A DNA stretch of 64,000 bases from Balanoglossus misakiensis (lineage: Eukaryota; Hemichordata): NCBI GenBank assembly GCA_040954595.2, contig CM082595.2, positions 6,448,001-6,512,000 of the forward strand. Reading direction: 5' to 3'. Within the stretch, counting starts at the first letter, position 1, and the number at the start of each line of letters is the position of its first letter. Below are positions 13,901-27,350 of the stretch, piece after piece. The translations under genes and the position numbers were made by a program. The notes under the pieces are model-generated. The model worked only from the letters and a program-made list of their open reading frames with translations. It had not been told where the DNA came from and did no database searches.

Positions 13901-16900
13901 TTTCAGGCGGCAAGATAACTTAATTATGAGTGTCAATGACTGAACAAGAACGATGAATGAAATCAAATCATCGAGCGTGTCTCCTTACACCCTTCTTACA
14001 CAAATTCAGGCGTGAATTACACTTGCTCACTTCTACGCAGCGTCTACGTGTAGAAAAATAGTATCAAGGGAAAAAAACCTGTTTACTTTTTTGGTCGCGT
14101 GAACAATCAGTCGCGCTTGCTCTGTGACACTGATAGCAATAAATTCCCATTGCAGTTTCCAAAAGGTTACAATAATTGAAGTGACATACGAAAATTGCTG
14201 TTGACGCGGGGGTGTTTTGGATGGTTTCCCTCCAGGAATATGCAGGGGAGTGATTGTTTTATATTTTAATATTTTTTTTCTTGGTTTCAGGGCATGCATG
14301 GTGCTGTCGAACACCAGGAGATTGTATCGCAGTATCGCGTTTCAAGAGGTTCGGTGGATGTGATAAAGTTTCAAGTTTGTTCTCGGTAAGTGATATCGGT
14401 TTAAGCTGTCTCGTCCTATTACATGTATCATGTCTGTGCAGGCGCTAATTGACGCGCACGCGTTAGCGCGAGGGAGCGCGCTTCTCACCGCGCCATAATC
14501 CTATGCAGCCAACCATGTTAGATGATAGCTCGTGCGTTTTGAAATGAAAACATGATACTATATATTAGTGTAATCGAAAGAAGCGAATTTGATTCCAGAA
14601 AACAATATCTCAGACTCAGTTTTTGTCCGGAACGCTGTAGGCTCAAATACGCAACCTCGGCATGACTGTTTCCCGCGCTTCAGTCGCGGTGTAATTTCGC
14701 TAATACACTCCGTGAAACCGACTGCATCTAGTATTCATGCGTACCAATGTATTAACACAAAATATATTAAAGTCCATCCCCCTTAAAGAATCCAAAATGA
14801 CTCTAACTGACACAGAGAGAGTTCTTACGCAGCGCATAACCTAATTGGCTCTCCCGTTCTTTGTTCTGTGGTTTGGAATTTTCCGTGATTATTTTTTTTC
14901 GTCGAATAGTACTCCCTCACAAAGAAGAGGAATGCAAAGACAGAATTTCACTGTCGTCTCTCTGCTCCATCTCCCGAAAATACATACTCTTTAGAAAAAA
15001 AAATCGCTTTAATGTCGACACTCTAAAAAAGCCCGTAATTTGCCGAATTTAATACTTATCTTTCGGTGAGGAAAGAAAGAAATCCATGATAACGTATCAG
15101 GAAAATTGAATCTGCTATTATCCTCGTCTTTTATGTTCTTGAGATTACTATATCTGAGAAGAAGAAAACGGTCGCCTCGCCGTTTCTCTTATGTTCTCTA
15201 TTCTCAGGGATTATGTTGATTGTAATCCGTATCCAAATACAGATGATCACTGGAGTTTCTATTTCAAAACGCTGCGTTTCGTGTTTCAATATTAGCCTGA
15301 ATAGCGAAGATCTTTGTGTTCTGTCATAAAGTGACCTTAAACTTAAATTGCATTCTCAGTGAAAGAAACCATCATCATTACTATTATTATTAATAAAATT
15401 ATAGCAACTTGCCTTATATATTTGCTGATTTGCCGCGAGCGAAAGTGTGGACAAAAAAAATCGCTGTGTAATAATTGATTCGCGCATTAGCGAGGACAAC
15501 AAGTGATGTGCGCCGGATTTTCGGAATTAATTATTCATCTCGATATGCAAAATCGAAAATGCTAAGCCGTGAGTATAGTATTAAGAAGCTGTCCCGTGTA
15601 AATCGTGCGGTTGTTACTGTCTTGTTGTACACAGTGGGCTGCATAAGGGATATATGCTTGATTCATTTCGGAAGAGATTGTCAGCTTTGTCATGTTGTTG
15701 TACGCTCTTTGCCGGAATGTCACCAAAACTCGGCACACTTGTTCGAAATTTGCAACAAACCTGTTTCACACAGACTGGATAACACAACAAAATGTGAACT
15801 AACTTACCTGACCAACAATGCGCTTCCCTTCAAGTTGTCTCTTTCTTCTGGTGGGACGTTTTTTTAAAAACTCCAAATTTCAAAGTCTTCGTGAGAAAAT
15901 GAAAAGAAAGTTCCAGCCGACCTTTACCGCCGCCTTGCAATGGGAGACAAGAAAATATTCAAGGTTTATATACTCCTTCGAAAGGACTCAGAGGCAGATC
16001 TGGCTCATGAATAAAATTTGCATATTCAAATAGAAGAGAGGCGGCAGCCAATCAAGGCTTCGAGCCTCCCCCACACAACCAGTCAGTGGAATTAGAAACT
16101 TTTTAATGCCTCAACTGAGGCGCTCGCTTTCCCCTCGACTAGTGTACGGGTCCCCCAAGGCGTTAGTCGCTCTGCTGACGTATTCCGAGTCTTTACGCAT
16201 GCCAATAGAAATGGAGGAGGTATAAAAATACCATTTCCGGCGTAATAATAGCCGGCCCTTTAGATTATTTGGCAGTTTATCACCGTCTCTGTAGAAGTCT
16301 CTCGAACTCTGAAATGAAAAGTACGGTTTCGGGAGTAACTGTGACGCCGTATAAATATATAATTCTTTCCAACAATTAAAATCGCCAAGTTGGCGCTTGA
16401 TGTCTGATCGCTTTAGCGTCTATTTGCTTTCGGATATAATATTTCAAGGTTTTGAATTTCCTGGAGAGAGCTGAGGAAAAAAATACTTAACGATTTACGG
16501 CTTTGTGCGATTTCAACATGACTTGGTTCTCGAGCAAGGCAGGGAGTCTTCTTCAGAATTTATCAATGGATAGACCCCATGTGGATCATGCTTATTAAAA
16601 CGCGATGAGAGTGTTATTCTGTGATTCTCTTCAAAAATCGAGCTTAAAATTAATTATCAGGTAATTGAAAAAAACATCTTTGGAGCTGTAAATATCCTCA
16701 AAATCCACCTTCACCGAAATATTTCTTCCATATTTTTTAAGTGTGGTGTTTTTGGCCAATATGTTGACAGTCCTCGAGGCGAATATAGCCGAGAGTTCTT
16801 CTCTCGAAAAACCCTTGTATATTTTAAGAGATTCTCTGTTGGCAGATATAGCAAATCTCTGAATAATGCTAAGCCAATTCTTAAGGAGGTTTAAAGACGG

Positions 16901-17872
16901 TAATACCACTACAAGGATGGGGCGGCTTCATTTTACCAAGATCTGTGAATTCCTTATCTCAAAGGCAAGATAGCAACTTCTGTGCGTAGCTTTCTTTCTC
17001 GATATTCCAGAAAGATAACATATTTTTCGTTCACATATCGCCCACTGCTTTAAAAATTCGTTTTGTTCTGCCTAAAAAGGCTATACCTTGTTTTATGTAA
17101 AGATTTTTATTAAAAATAGAAGTGGGTGTCATATACTCTCAAATAAAACTCAGTAAAACTGTTTTCCCTTCAGACTTTTATAAACCGACCAAAAAATTTC
17201 GGACTTGATTTTACTTTTTAATTAAAAACCTTTATTGCCTTTATAGTTCACATATACATGTTTGTTCGTACTATAAAAAGACAGTCATAACTCACTCATC
17301 TACATACTTTAACAGATCGGACTTGAATTTTATTTGCGCTGACGGTTTTCATCAAGAAATTGCAGTAGATACGCAAAATAAAATTACTAAAACAGCAAAA
17401 AATTAGAATTAGTGGATCTTCAACAAGGTGCAATATCTTTCTGGACGTACAGGCAGGCATGTTGAGGAATGTTTACAGCCAAAACACACAGAAGTTTGTA
17501 TAAATGGAGTAAAATCATATTAACTTTCGCTAGTGAATAAGGCCGCGATATAATCCACTGTTTCTACATATCACTGACGCACACAGCAACCTCAAAAGGC
17601 CTGTAAAAATATGCCAAGAGAGTTATATTTTCAAGTTATCGATTAGAGGTAATTTTTCATTTTCACTGGTGACGTCACGTGTTTGGAAAAGCGACCTTAC
17701 GACCTTATCTGGAAGGCAGCTGTTCAAAGGACAGGGCTTTATGTGCTCACACTGCAGGCACGCGGCAAAAAGGTACCGTTAAGTAATTTTTATTTCCCGG
17801 GCAATCATTCAGAGATTAAAACAGATGTTCTGTTTTCATTTGTCAAAGAGGTGTGATTCACGCGAGTTTTAA
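10941..17872. other. Gene-free stretch with possible regulatory islands
   Basis: No gene is supported. Two islands look less random than the rest. Around 13.5-14.5 kb CpG density rises, and a 95-nt segment at 14291-14385 has good splice signals at both ends (see findings). Around 16.0-16.25 kb an octamer (ATTTGCAT at 16015), CCAAT words (16047, 16202) and a TATAAAAATA box (16221) line up on the plus strand. The 92-codon minus-strand frame at 16631-16909 and the 130-codon plus-strand frame at 15475-15867 resemble no family I know. Confidence 0.5.
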
Positions 17873-17887
17873 CCCCCCCCCCCCCCC

Positions 17888-18027
17888 TAGACTCTCTCAC
17901 AGCCCACGGTTCGCTACCTCAACGGTTTGGCAAAGAAGCACCGTTTGGTGTTGTGTAGCGAACCGGGCACACATGCAATCAGTCCATAAGCCTGCATGGA
18001 CGACGAGAGGGGCTGTGAGAGAGTCTA
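17888..18027. mobile_element. 140-bp inverted-repeat element inside a C-run
   Basis: The ends are inverted repeats: TAGACTCTCTCACAGCCC at the left, and GGGCTGTGAGAGAGTCTA at the right. A second nested pair, GGTTCGCTAC and GTAGCGAACC, lies inside. There is no coding capacity, so this is a foldback or MITE-type element. It is flanked by 15 C on the left (17873-17887) and 9 C on the right (18028-18036), as if it inserted into a poly-C tract with TA at both termini. The superfamily is not identifiable from one copy. Confidence 0.7.
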
Positions 18028-18985
18028 CCCCCCCCCCTTACTTAGACATGCTAGTTTCTACAATCACGTGATATTTTCCAGTGTAAAGTATACTTCTCCG
18101 CGCGTCTCCCGGATGTAACACAATTGCGCGTGTTCACCTCGCGCCAGTCGCATTTCTCGATACAAACTTGTGCAACTTGAGAACCGCTGAGTTGTTCGTC
18201 AATTGCCGTGGTTATTAACCCCACTGAACTGCCTGACGTATGCCGCTCGACACGATCATAACAATCTCAGAAATTCATCTAAATTGCTAAATCCCTTATT
18301 ACAATACTGAATGCATTCATGCATGCATAGGTAAGCGGGCCTGCCAAAAACAAAACCGGTTCCCCATGGAAGATTGCTGAAACTAAAATCAAATGTCTCA
18401 CTTTGCAACCGTGTTCGGTAGTAAATCGATAGAGACACACATAATTTTGTCTTTGTCCTATGTTGAAGTTGATAATTTGGGAAAATAATATGATTGGGCT
18501 AATTACTTTGCTGAAAGCTTACTTCAAGTCAGCTGAAGTTTCTTAATTGTGGTTTTCAATTGCAGTTTTTCCGGTACATGAGTTATATTCAGTTACATTT
18601 AACGAATTTCACATTCTTTGCGGGTATGCATCTCAGTTGTCTTCTACTTAATCCCCCCTCCTCCAGCACATTAATCTTTTTCATTATTTGTCATAAATTC
18701 CTCCTGGCAACAAGCATAAGCCATATCACAGCGTTGGTGATAATACTCTCTTTCCTTAGTTAAGTATTGTTTCTTAGTATGTCAACATTTCTTTATTTCC
18801 TCTCCCGGAGAATGACGTTGGTTAATCACACTAATTGCCTACTAGTTGTCCCACTGTTGACCCCAGTGTATATGATCCCGTTCATTTGTAGACATTTCTA
18901 CGGCTGATCATCATCATTGTGTGAATTTTTACAAGTAACCCCACATGTACAGTTGTGATATATCAGATACATGCAGATATCTAAT

Positions 18986-19296
18986 ATTATATTATACCAG
19001 TATATTGATGGTGTAAATCACGCTATTTGATTGGTCGAGACACGACACGTGACCATGATATATTAGCCATATACCACAGTCATATATCATAGTTAAAGAA
19101 AATGCCTTTTTAAAATGTTTTATGCAAAGTTTCAATATACTGGCATAATATAATAGCAATAAAACACCCCCAGCCATGGTATACCACTCGATTTTGACCA
19201 GTTCAACTCCATATACGCACTCGCTATCGCTCGTGCGTATATGTCGTGAACTGGTCAAAATCTCGTGGTATACCATGGCTGGGGGTGGTTTATTGC
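18986..19296 (-). mobile_element. 311-bp composite palindromic element, copy A
   Basis: Two palindromic modules lie side by side. The first (18986-19154) has inverted ends, ATTATATTATACCAG at the left and CTGGCATAATATAAT at the right. The second (19156-19296) is an almost perfect hairpin of about 141 bp, with arms running from GCAATAAAACACCCCC to GGGGGTGGTTTATTGC. A nearly identical copy, also 311 bp but reverse-complemented, lies at 49998-50308. Length, ends and two unlinked locations show a mobile non-autonomous element. The strand given is relative to copy B. The open frame across it is a by-product. Confidence 0.8.
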
Positions 19297-20574
19297 TTAA
19301 GTGAATACTAGTACAAGAATATATCATCAAAATAAAGCACAAAGCTACAAACAAAGAGTTTCCAACAAAAATAGTGCACCATGACCTTTTCAGCATGTGT
19401 TAACAACTTTGCAACGATTCGATCCTTTTCCTGGAAACGTATCCTACACCCCTTTAATCTAGAGCTTTTCTTGCGTTGGAAGTTGGAATAGAAGTCATGG
19501 AGTAGCCTGTTATTTTCCTGAAATGCTGTTCTTTCAAAATGTCATCTAAATAATGCCTGATTTTACGTATATACTCGTGGGGAGGCCGCGGGCAAGCAGG
19601 CAGGCAGGTATATATACGTAGTTGTGTGGGTGTATGGGTGGGTAAGGATGTATACATATCTATGTATCTATCTATGTATATGACTGTACATGTATTATTT
19701 AATTTATACTTTTATGACACTTTCTGGTATACACCATAATTTGTTTAGACCATAACTTCAGATTGGCTCAAACATGATAGACCAAGGAACCATGGAACCA
19801 CACTATCATCTTAAAATTTAGCAGTTTCAGTAAGCATCAGAACACAATACTTATGTTCGTGAAAGCGATTTTGTTCCTTTAGATATTTAAGAGCAGTTTC
19901 AATCATATGAAAATGTAGAATGTTTTACAATATTCATTAATATTTTTAAGTGTTTTCATCGTGGAAAGAATCTGAAACATTAAGATTGGTAATTAGGCGG
20001 GACGAATGTCGGTTGTAGGTTAATGTTCACTGTTGTTTTAAACCCAATAATCAGTTTAGCATAGGCTGACGTCAAAACCTGTCAACGAGTACGGGGAAGT
20101 AGACTGCATATTTCTCTCTCCGCCTTCTCTACGAGGCATTTGGGACTTAGCGTTCTAGTTGCAGAAACACGACTTCGACTAGCCGAATAACTCAGCCCTA
20201 TGGGAGTCGTGGGGGACCGTTGGTGGTTTTTACCACAAAATAAATATCGTTAAAGTTAACAGCCTGAAATGGTCCAATGGGAGACGTGGTCTTAAACGGG
20301 CAAGTGCTATGTCTTGGGCATTTCTGTAGACATTGAGACACACTTCTTTCATGGATAAACGATAGACCTGTTGTCAGAAGCAAGTCACTGGTTAAATGCA
20401 CAATTTTAAGAAAATCTACATTTTAAACCCAAACACGTTTTCTTCCTAGATTTTAACGTAACGTTTTCTTATTCTCTGATTTGGTGCGTACGGTTATCTG
20501 TACACAGGTCAGTAACAGTTCCGCACATACTCAGTGAGGGTCGTCTGAACTTTTCTGTTTATGAACACACCAAC

Positions 20575-20825
20575 TTTTTTCCAACTGTTCAGGGAGACCC
20601 TGCCAACCAATACATGTTATATCAAAGTAAACTGAAAATGTGATAACAAGTAACGACGCGTTGTTTACTATGACATGCAGTGTTATACAAATAACAACCA
20701 CGTTGTTTGCAATGGTGTACATTATAGCGGCTGCACTTTGTGCCTTATTTTACTTGCTAGCAACTGCGTTGTATGGGACCGATACAGGCAGCCATAGATG
20801 TGGGGACACCCTCCTTTTGATTAGA
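20575..20825 (+). repeat. Diverged duplicate segment, copy 1
   Basis: This segment matches the reverse complement of about 25055-25310. Identity is about 90% near the shared CAGGGA(G/C)ACCCTGCCAAC motif and lower further on. Both copies keep an open frame, with similar short hydrophobic peptides starting MI(T/K)SND. By eye, substitutions fall on all three codon positions about equally and many change the residue, so I do not call it a gene. It is most likely an old interspersed repeat or a local inverted duplication. Confidence 0.65.
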
Positions 20826-22079
20826 AGAACAGAGAATGCCAGCTCAATTTGCATTTATACAATTGTCACACGGGCATCATGATCTCTTGAGCTGGGCAGT
20901 TTGTTACATTAAATCTTAAGTTGTTAACCAACTTCCTGAACCAGACGTGAAACACAAAAACGCCTTTTTCAACGACATAGTGTCCACATCAATATGATTT
21001 TCTCCTCACCCGCCGGTAAAGGAAGCAAGACTACCGCTCGAAATTCGCACAATACAAAGCTTTGGTATCCTTCTTGAGAAAAGTATATAGGTGTTTTTTT
21101 CCTTCAGGCATTTGATCGATTTTTCTGACGCGGGAATTTCTTATCATTAGCTATCCCCTGTTGAAGACGTTCAACAACACAGTTTGCAGCAGTAGCAGAC
21201 AAAAGGAAGCCTATAGATATTTTGGAATAAGGATTTTCGAGTCGACATTTGAATGACTTCATTATACTGGGCTTTTAGGTTATTGTACATTTTTACAAGG
21301 CTGCAGTGGCGCCTTATTGGTAAGCACTTTCAAAAAAGTTGCTTGTTTCGGATCCATAACTTTAAGTCGTTACGTACTTGAACGAGTGAGTATTATATGA
21401 ATACATAATTGAGTCTTGTGGTCAGGTAACTGTAATCCACAATAAGCAGACTAAAGCCAAACTTAGACTGAAAATACACACAGGAAATGACGTATTGTCG
21501 TGTCTGTAAGTGCGCATTAAGATGAGTCATCAGATGAAAGTTCTTTTCCCTGCGTGTGTGCATTCAGCGCGCGCGAACTGTGAACTGTATTGACGCGCAA
21601 GAGAGCTGACGTCAAAACAAACAACAGTCGACGCCAGTGGCTGGTATTGATTTGTGTATTTTCCAATTACTGTCGGTGACAGTCATTGTGGTTCGTTTAT
21701 GATTCGACCGGAAGTTGAGGCGTATGGATATTCATACGCATAAAGGTGAGTTAACATAGCAATTAGCGCCATTAATTTAATCCCATTGCGTCGTGAGTCT
21801 AAATTGATGTCACACTTTAAACCTAGCCGGACACTCAAAAAGGTTTATTGTTTAATCAAAATGTTGGCAGATTTAATTTGCATAAACTCATATTTTCGAG
21901 AAGAATGAGGGCTTTTGATCATTGTAGTGGGCGGGGCGTTTAGGAGGATGCGGTGATTGTGAAAGGCGGACGTTGTCTTTGTTCCGGTTTTTGGTTCGTG
22001 AGGTTTAAATAATTAGTTTGCAGTTCAAAGTAATTTTAAATGAGGGGACTACTCAAAATTTAAAATATATTACCATTTT

Positions 22080-22240
22080 TCTCATTTTTAGATATATTAT
22101 ACACCAGTAAATTTTTAAAACAAAAATAAACAGAAAACAGAGTATTCCCATTCTACTTTTTCAATTAGCTGATCTAACACATGAGGTTAAATGCTGAGTC
22201 AGCACTTTTCCTGCTTCTATAGTTTCTCTAGAAACATCTT
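22080..22240 (-). repeat. Dispersed repeat sharing sequence with 42283-42430
   Basis: The reverse complement aligns with the intron 4 segment over about 140 bp with several gaps, including the shared palindrome TGCTGAGTCAGCA near 22192. It is non-coding. Confidence 0.5.
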
Positions 22241-25054
22241 AATAAAAATCAAACATGGTGACATAATGTTTCATTTATATCGTTAGACAAAGCTGCTTGT
22301 TCGGTACCTTTCGCGAAAATTTTAAGAAATTGACAATATTACAAAATATTTTCCCAAAATTATAGATATAAGGAATGTGATAACCACGCACTACTTCTGG
22401 GTAGTTCCCTAGCTTGTATAACATGTATACGCATTGTAGATACTGTGTAATTACCTCCCATTTGTTCTGGCCATTCTCGAAGGAATACTATTCAGTGTGT
22501 CTGCACGATACTGCATTACATCACTATTTCCAATTTACTGTATACAAATGGTTATAGCACGCTATTTTTCATGGTATGAAACCAGCCTTTTCATACCAAT
22601 GGCGTACATGTGTACCGCAACGCTTTTAGCAAAGAATACAATACCAGAAAGGTGTTTCCAAAATATTCAAAGTTATGCGTGCCAAAATAATGTGACATTT
22701 ATGCAGGCTTATAACCGATAGCTATTATCCTTCACTTAATATATATATAAACACATTCCATCTATGTATAAGGTGGAAACAAGTGGTGACGTTTAATGAA
22801 AATGGGGGTGTTTCTCTAATTTTGACCGCATTGTTGTACTTTTTTTGGTGCGGAATTGCACGATGCTTTGCTGACTGTTCATTATTCCGAAATCTAATTT
22901 CGAAGTTATGTGTTTATCGGTTATGTGTTTCCATTAAACCACTGTTCTACATTATCGGATCATTGACACGAGCGGACACTGCGGTTCATCTGAAGCCATT
23001 ACTCGAAATAATTCGTCCTCATCCGAAGGATTGCGATGAGTTTCACAGTAAGAGGATTACATAGGTGTAACCCTCTTTTGTTTTCTGTTGCGATTGTAAT
23101 ACAGAGCATACATGTTCAGCCAGATGAGCTGATAGAAAACACAGATATTTAAATAATTATAACACTTTCGGAAGCAAGTATGTTTTACTGAAATCGATAC
23201 TCCACTTACGTTATCATGTTATTAAATAACGTGCGTAAGTAATGTAACACGCGAAATAGTTCGCCAGAATATCATTACAATGCCTAATTGATACAGGTCA
23301 GTAAGGTCACCTAATGTTTACTTAAAATTATTTTTCCACGTCATCGTAACATCTGAATCCAGTGATGTAATTTTCCAAGAGAAGTCCTCACGGCATGCAA
23401 TTGTAACATTTAAGTTGGGTTAGGAAATGTATCAGAAAATGTCCAGGATCATCGCAACAAAATTCAATCACATATGGAAGATTGTTTCTGTGTGTGGTTG
23501 TAATTGTGTCAAAAAGAACAGTATATGTAACATCTGGTTCATGTTTCAATATTCATCAACTGTTCTTTCTTGTTCTACTGTATGCAATGCTAGAAACGCG
23601 CAGCATCACATTGTCAGCATGTGACATGTGACCAATAAATTCAGGTCCGGACTTAAATTGTGTTTTCAACATCAGCAATGTTGACTGTACAAACTTAACA
23701 TGTGAGTTGATAAGCTGTGTCATGCTGTCCATAGAAATGAATATTTGGGCTAATAGACCACGAAAATGCAGGTCACACACAGTAATGACAGTAAAAACAC
23801 AGAATAAAAAGTTACAGCTAATGGAGTTCTAAATAAGTCCAGTAATGATTTACTTGATTTGATTCCTCCACATGGTAGATACCACATAAAAAGTCATAAA
23901 AACTATGTCGTTCTGTCCAGTTGAATTAAAATCGCTTCAAATAGCACCAACTGAACGTTTCCTTCATGCGTTAATTTTCAAATTGACGATCAATCAGAGA
24001 TACTATAAAGGGGTTCTAGTAGCTATAACACTCAACAAAGTGTAGCTTTTCACAGAAAGTGAAAACAAGTCATAATGAAAAAAGTGATAATTTTTATGAT
24101 CACGTCTCTTTAACGCCTTGGTCTCATCACCCTAACCGGTTTTATGATACAATAAGTGTTCACTACTAGAACCTTTTCACCCACTTGTATAGAAGTATTT
24201 ACAACACTCTTGCTTATTTCTTCTGACATGCCAATAATTCACCTGGGTTATTTTTACTTGGTGAAATGATAGTTTCTCTTTCCCGCACATGCTATTTTGT
24301 TCCTCCAAAGATGAGGTTTTGTTGATCCCCGGCTATATTCGTTCCACTCGACACGGGCAAAGGGATTATTCTTGATGACGACACCGTATCTGTTTCGATG
24401 TTCGAGCTAAGTATCGAGGAGATTTATGGGTGCTACTAGAAATTGTTTCCACTCCTTTATTGCGACAAAAACGTATGGAAGTGCCACACATTTCCATCGA
24501 CGACTGTAACCTTTTACTTGAAGATGACAGAACAGATACCCCGGGTAATTGCTCGCCGACACGGTCGGGGCTTTTGTCGATCATGAATAAAAGTCCCCCA
24601 TTGCTAAATTGGAGCTAATAGTGACCTCGGACCCAATATCGCTTATTACTGGCTTTAAGTGCCTCCGATTTTGCTGTGTAATTTCACATCGGGGTGTATG
24701 TCAAAGCTGAGATCCCCCGGCAACATAATTCAAAGGTTTATGATACCGATAATTCACAAGGCAATATGAAATACTCACAAAAGGTTAAACCGAGAAGTGT
24801 GTAAACAGAACATGATTTTGATCTCAAGTCGTTGACAGACCCCATGAAGTCATGTACAGTACTCACTGGTGCTGTAAAAATATGCACCATGCAGTTTTCA
24901 CGGGGATTTTCTGTTACATTCTTCGTTTCTTCTATTGGCGCGAAGTTTATTGGTGGCTTTCAATCCTGTTGACTATATGGTACATGACTTTCGCTGGCTT
25001 TATCAACTGAGAGGAAGGGATTGTGATGACACCACTGTGTGTCGTCTTTAAAGA

Positions 25055-25310
25055 GAAGGTGTCGCCCCGTCTGCGGCTGCGGGTATGGGTCCCACACAAC
25101 GCAATTGCTAGCCAGTCAAAGTAGGTGCAAAACATAACTGCGACAATGTACATAATTGCAATAATGTAGTTTTTACTTTGTATTAAGATGAACGTCATGG
25201 TAAACAATGTGTCGTTACTTTTTATCACATCTTCAGTTTACTTTGATATAACATGTATTAGTTGGCAGGGTGTCCCTGAACTGTGGGAACAATGCTGATG
25301 GTGTGTTTGT
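25055..25310 (-). repeat. Diverged duplicate segment, copy 2
   Basis: This is the inverted partner of 20575-20825. The two align without indels over at least 180 nt. Similarity fades on both sides, so true ends cannot be fixed from two copies. No terminal inverted repeat or target duplication is evident. Confidence 0.65.
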
Positions 25311-27182
25311 ACACAGAAGAGTCGCACATGTGCAGTTCAAGCGACCGTCCCCATCTAAAATAATAAATGAAAAACCAATGAGCCTAACTCTAGAATTGGT
25401 CCACACAGACGGCTTGATCTGTGTCAGTAACGGATCAGGAAATACAATGAGATTCCGAGAATATTTGGCCCACATCATTTTTCTCACAGGGACACAGTAG
25501 CGTGTTGTGTTGCCAAATTAACAATGTTCCTATAATTCCATATATGTAGTTCATATTCATATTTAAGCTGTAGATAGTCGGTGACTATGTGTTCAATCAG
25601 CTAATATAATACAGAGCGTCACGCTGATAAATATTTCAATATAGTAAAAGCTTCCAGCATCAGTAAGCCCCGCACATTGAATGACTCTTTCACAAGTTCC
25701 ATCTTCAAGCAAACGCAGGAAGTTCTATCCCTTGGGGTGATGAATTGATTTTAAATCTTCTTTGAACGAACGAACGAAGACCTTGAACCATGGAGCAGGG
25801 ATTTTTGTACGATCACCGAGTTAGAAAATCTCTCCAAATCCAGTACAGTGAACAAGACTATCCAGTTCTGTTCCATGAATTGAATGGTTGAAGCCTATCT
25901 TTTTTACGCTAATCTTAGTCCAAATATATCAGTAAAATTAATGGGTAACACAGTAAAACATCAAACTTTCACTCTCCGGCGCATGCGTACAACTTGTCAT
26001 GGAGGATTACAGTTTGTCATTCTGTTTTTCTTGTTTAAGGTAGTGCGCGCCTCGGGGACAGATTTTCAAAAAAAAAATATTGAACTCCAAACTGTTCAAT
26101 TCTTAGCTATATTGAAGTTTGTCAGGAGTCTTTTTGAAAACAAAGAAGAAACATAGCGTTCCCCCATTTTCTTTCATAAAGATCGCCACTTGAATTTTTT
26201 CCATGGAGTTAACACAGAGTTAACACACAGACGGCGGCCATTTTGAGTTTCAGAGACAATTTCGCTCTCTCATACAAAATTTCGCTTTGCTACTATTCCC
26301 TCCCTTTGAAGACAGTCATAACTGGAAGGCCAGTATTCTTAAACTCATCGTTGCAATATAAACCCAATAATATCAAATAACTGTAAAATAGAGCAACAGT
26401 CGGATCATTTTATTAAACTCGTCGTGCAATCAACACCACGTGTACACTTACTACAGGGTCAGCCTCGCGCATTCTTCTCGAATCCACACACATCAGAATC
26501 AAAATGTTCCCACACATGCAAGGCATCACCGCATGCAGCCAAAACGATGACGCGGAGAACAAACAGATAATGGACATTTGCCGACGGACATATCGATTGA
26601 GAGTCAAATTCGGGAGTCACTCCTTTTCTCTCCATTGTATAGCCGCAGTGTTGCTGGTTGCCGTAATTCTCAGAACCAAATTATGTCTTTTGTGTAACCA
26701 ACGAATTCGACACAGTCAAACGGCATATTTCATTATGACACCGTACCTTATTTCTATTTATACAAAACTAAATATCAACCTCGCATTACTTTGGAAGTGA
26801 AACTCGAAACGATCACTATAATGTCTTTATTGTTTTCTCAGTTCATATCAAAATAGTGTATTGATATTGAATTTTACAATATCTGTCGATTTAAGCCCGT
26901 CGCGTTGACTACAACATGTAGCGCACGGCAAATGGCGTCCATTGGCGTTTTCAGGCGGGGGCGATCAAATTAAATGAATCAATTCTTTGGTAAGCGTTAA
27001 CTTGAAATTTCAAATAAATAAATACACTGAATTTGAAGAAACTGCATGACTTTAATGGGGGAAAATGAAACTAAACGTTTCCTTGTCAAATGTAGTAGTC
27101 ATTCTCCAGTTCTTTTGAACAATTTAAGAATTCAAATTCAATGATAGGCGATTTTCTTAGCATGTGGGCGCAGAGACCGGTA

Positions 27183-27350
27183 AGATTGGCAGAGGGAAAG
27201 AGACACAGAGGGGGAGGGGGAGACAGAGAGAGAGACAGAGAATGAGACAGACGGACAGAAAGAGAGAAAGAGAGAGACAGAAAAGACAGGAAGAGAGAGT
27301 GAGAGAAAGACGGAAAGACAGAAAGACATAGAGAGAACACTGGAGAACAA
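27183..27350. repeat. Purine-rich GA tract
   Basis: A degenerate GAGA/GACA-type simple sequence of about 165 bases gives an almost pure purine plus strand. The minus-strand open frames here read as Ser/Leu/Phe-rich low-complexity peptides and are artefacts of the repeat. Confidence 0.85.

Noticed and set aside
15475-15867. 130-codon plus-strand frame as a gene
   Set aside because: It needs a non-ATG start to reach that length, has no recognisable domain and lacks clear splice or promoter context.
16631-16909. 92-codon minus-strand frame with plausible amino-acid composition
   Set aside because: No homology I recognise, AT-rich third positions as in the background, and no splice partners seen.
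18992-19396. Two near-identical open frames (18992-19396 minus, 49985-50302 plus) that look like a conserved small protein
   Set aside because: They coincide exactly with the two copies of the palindromic element; recent DNA identity explains the matching peptides. No start context, domain or codon-biased change supports a gene.
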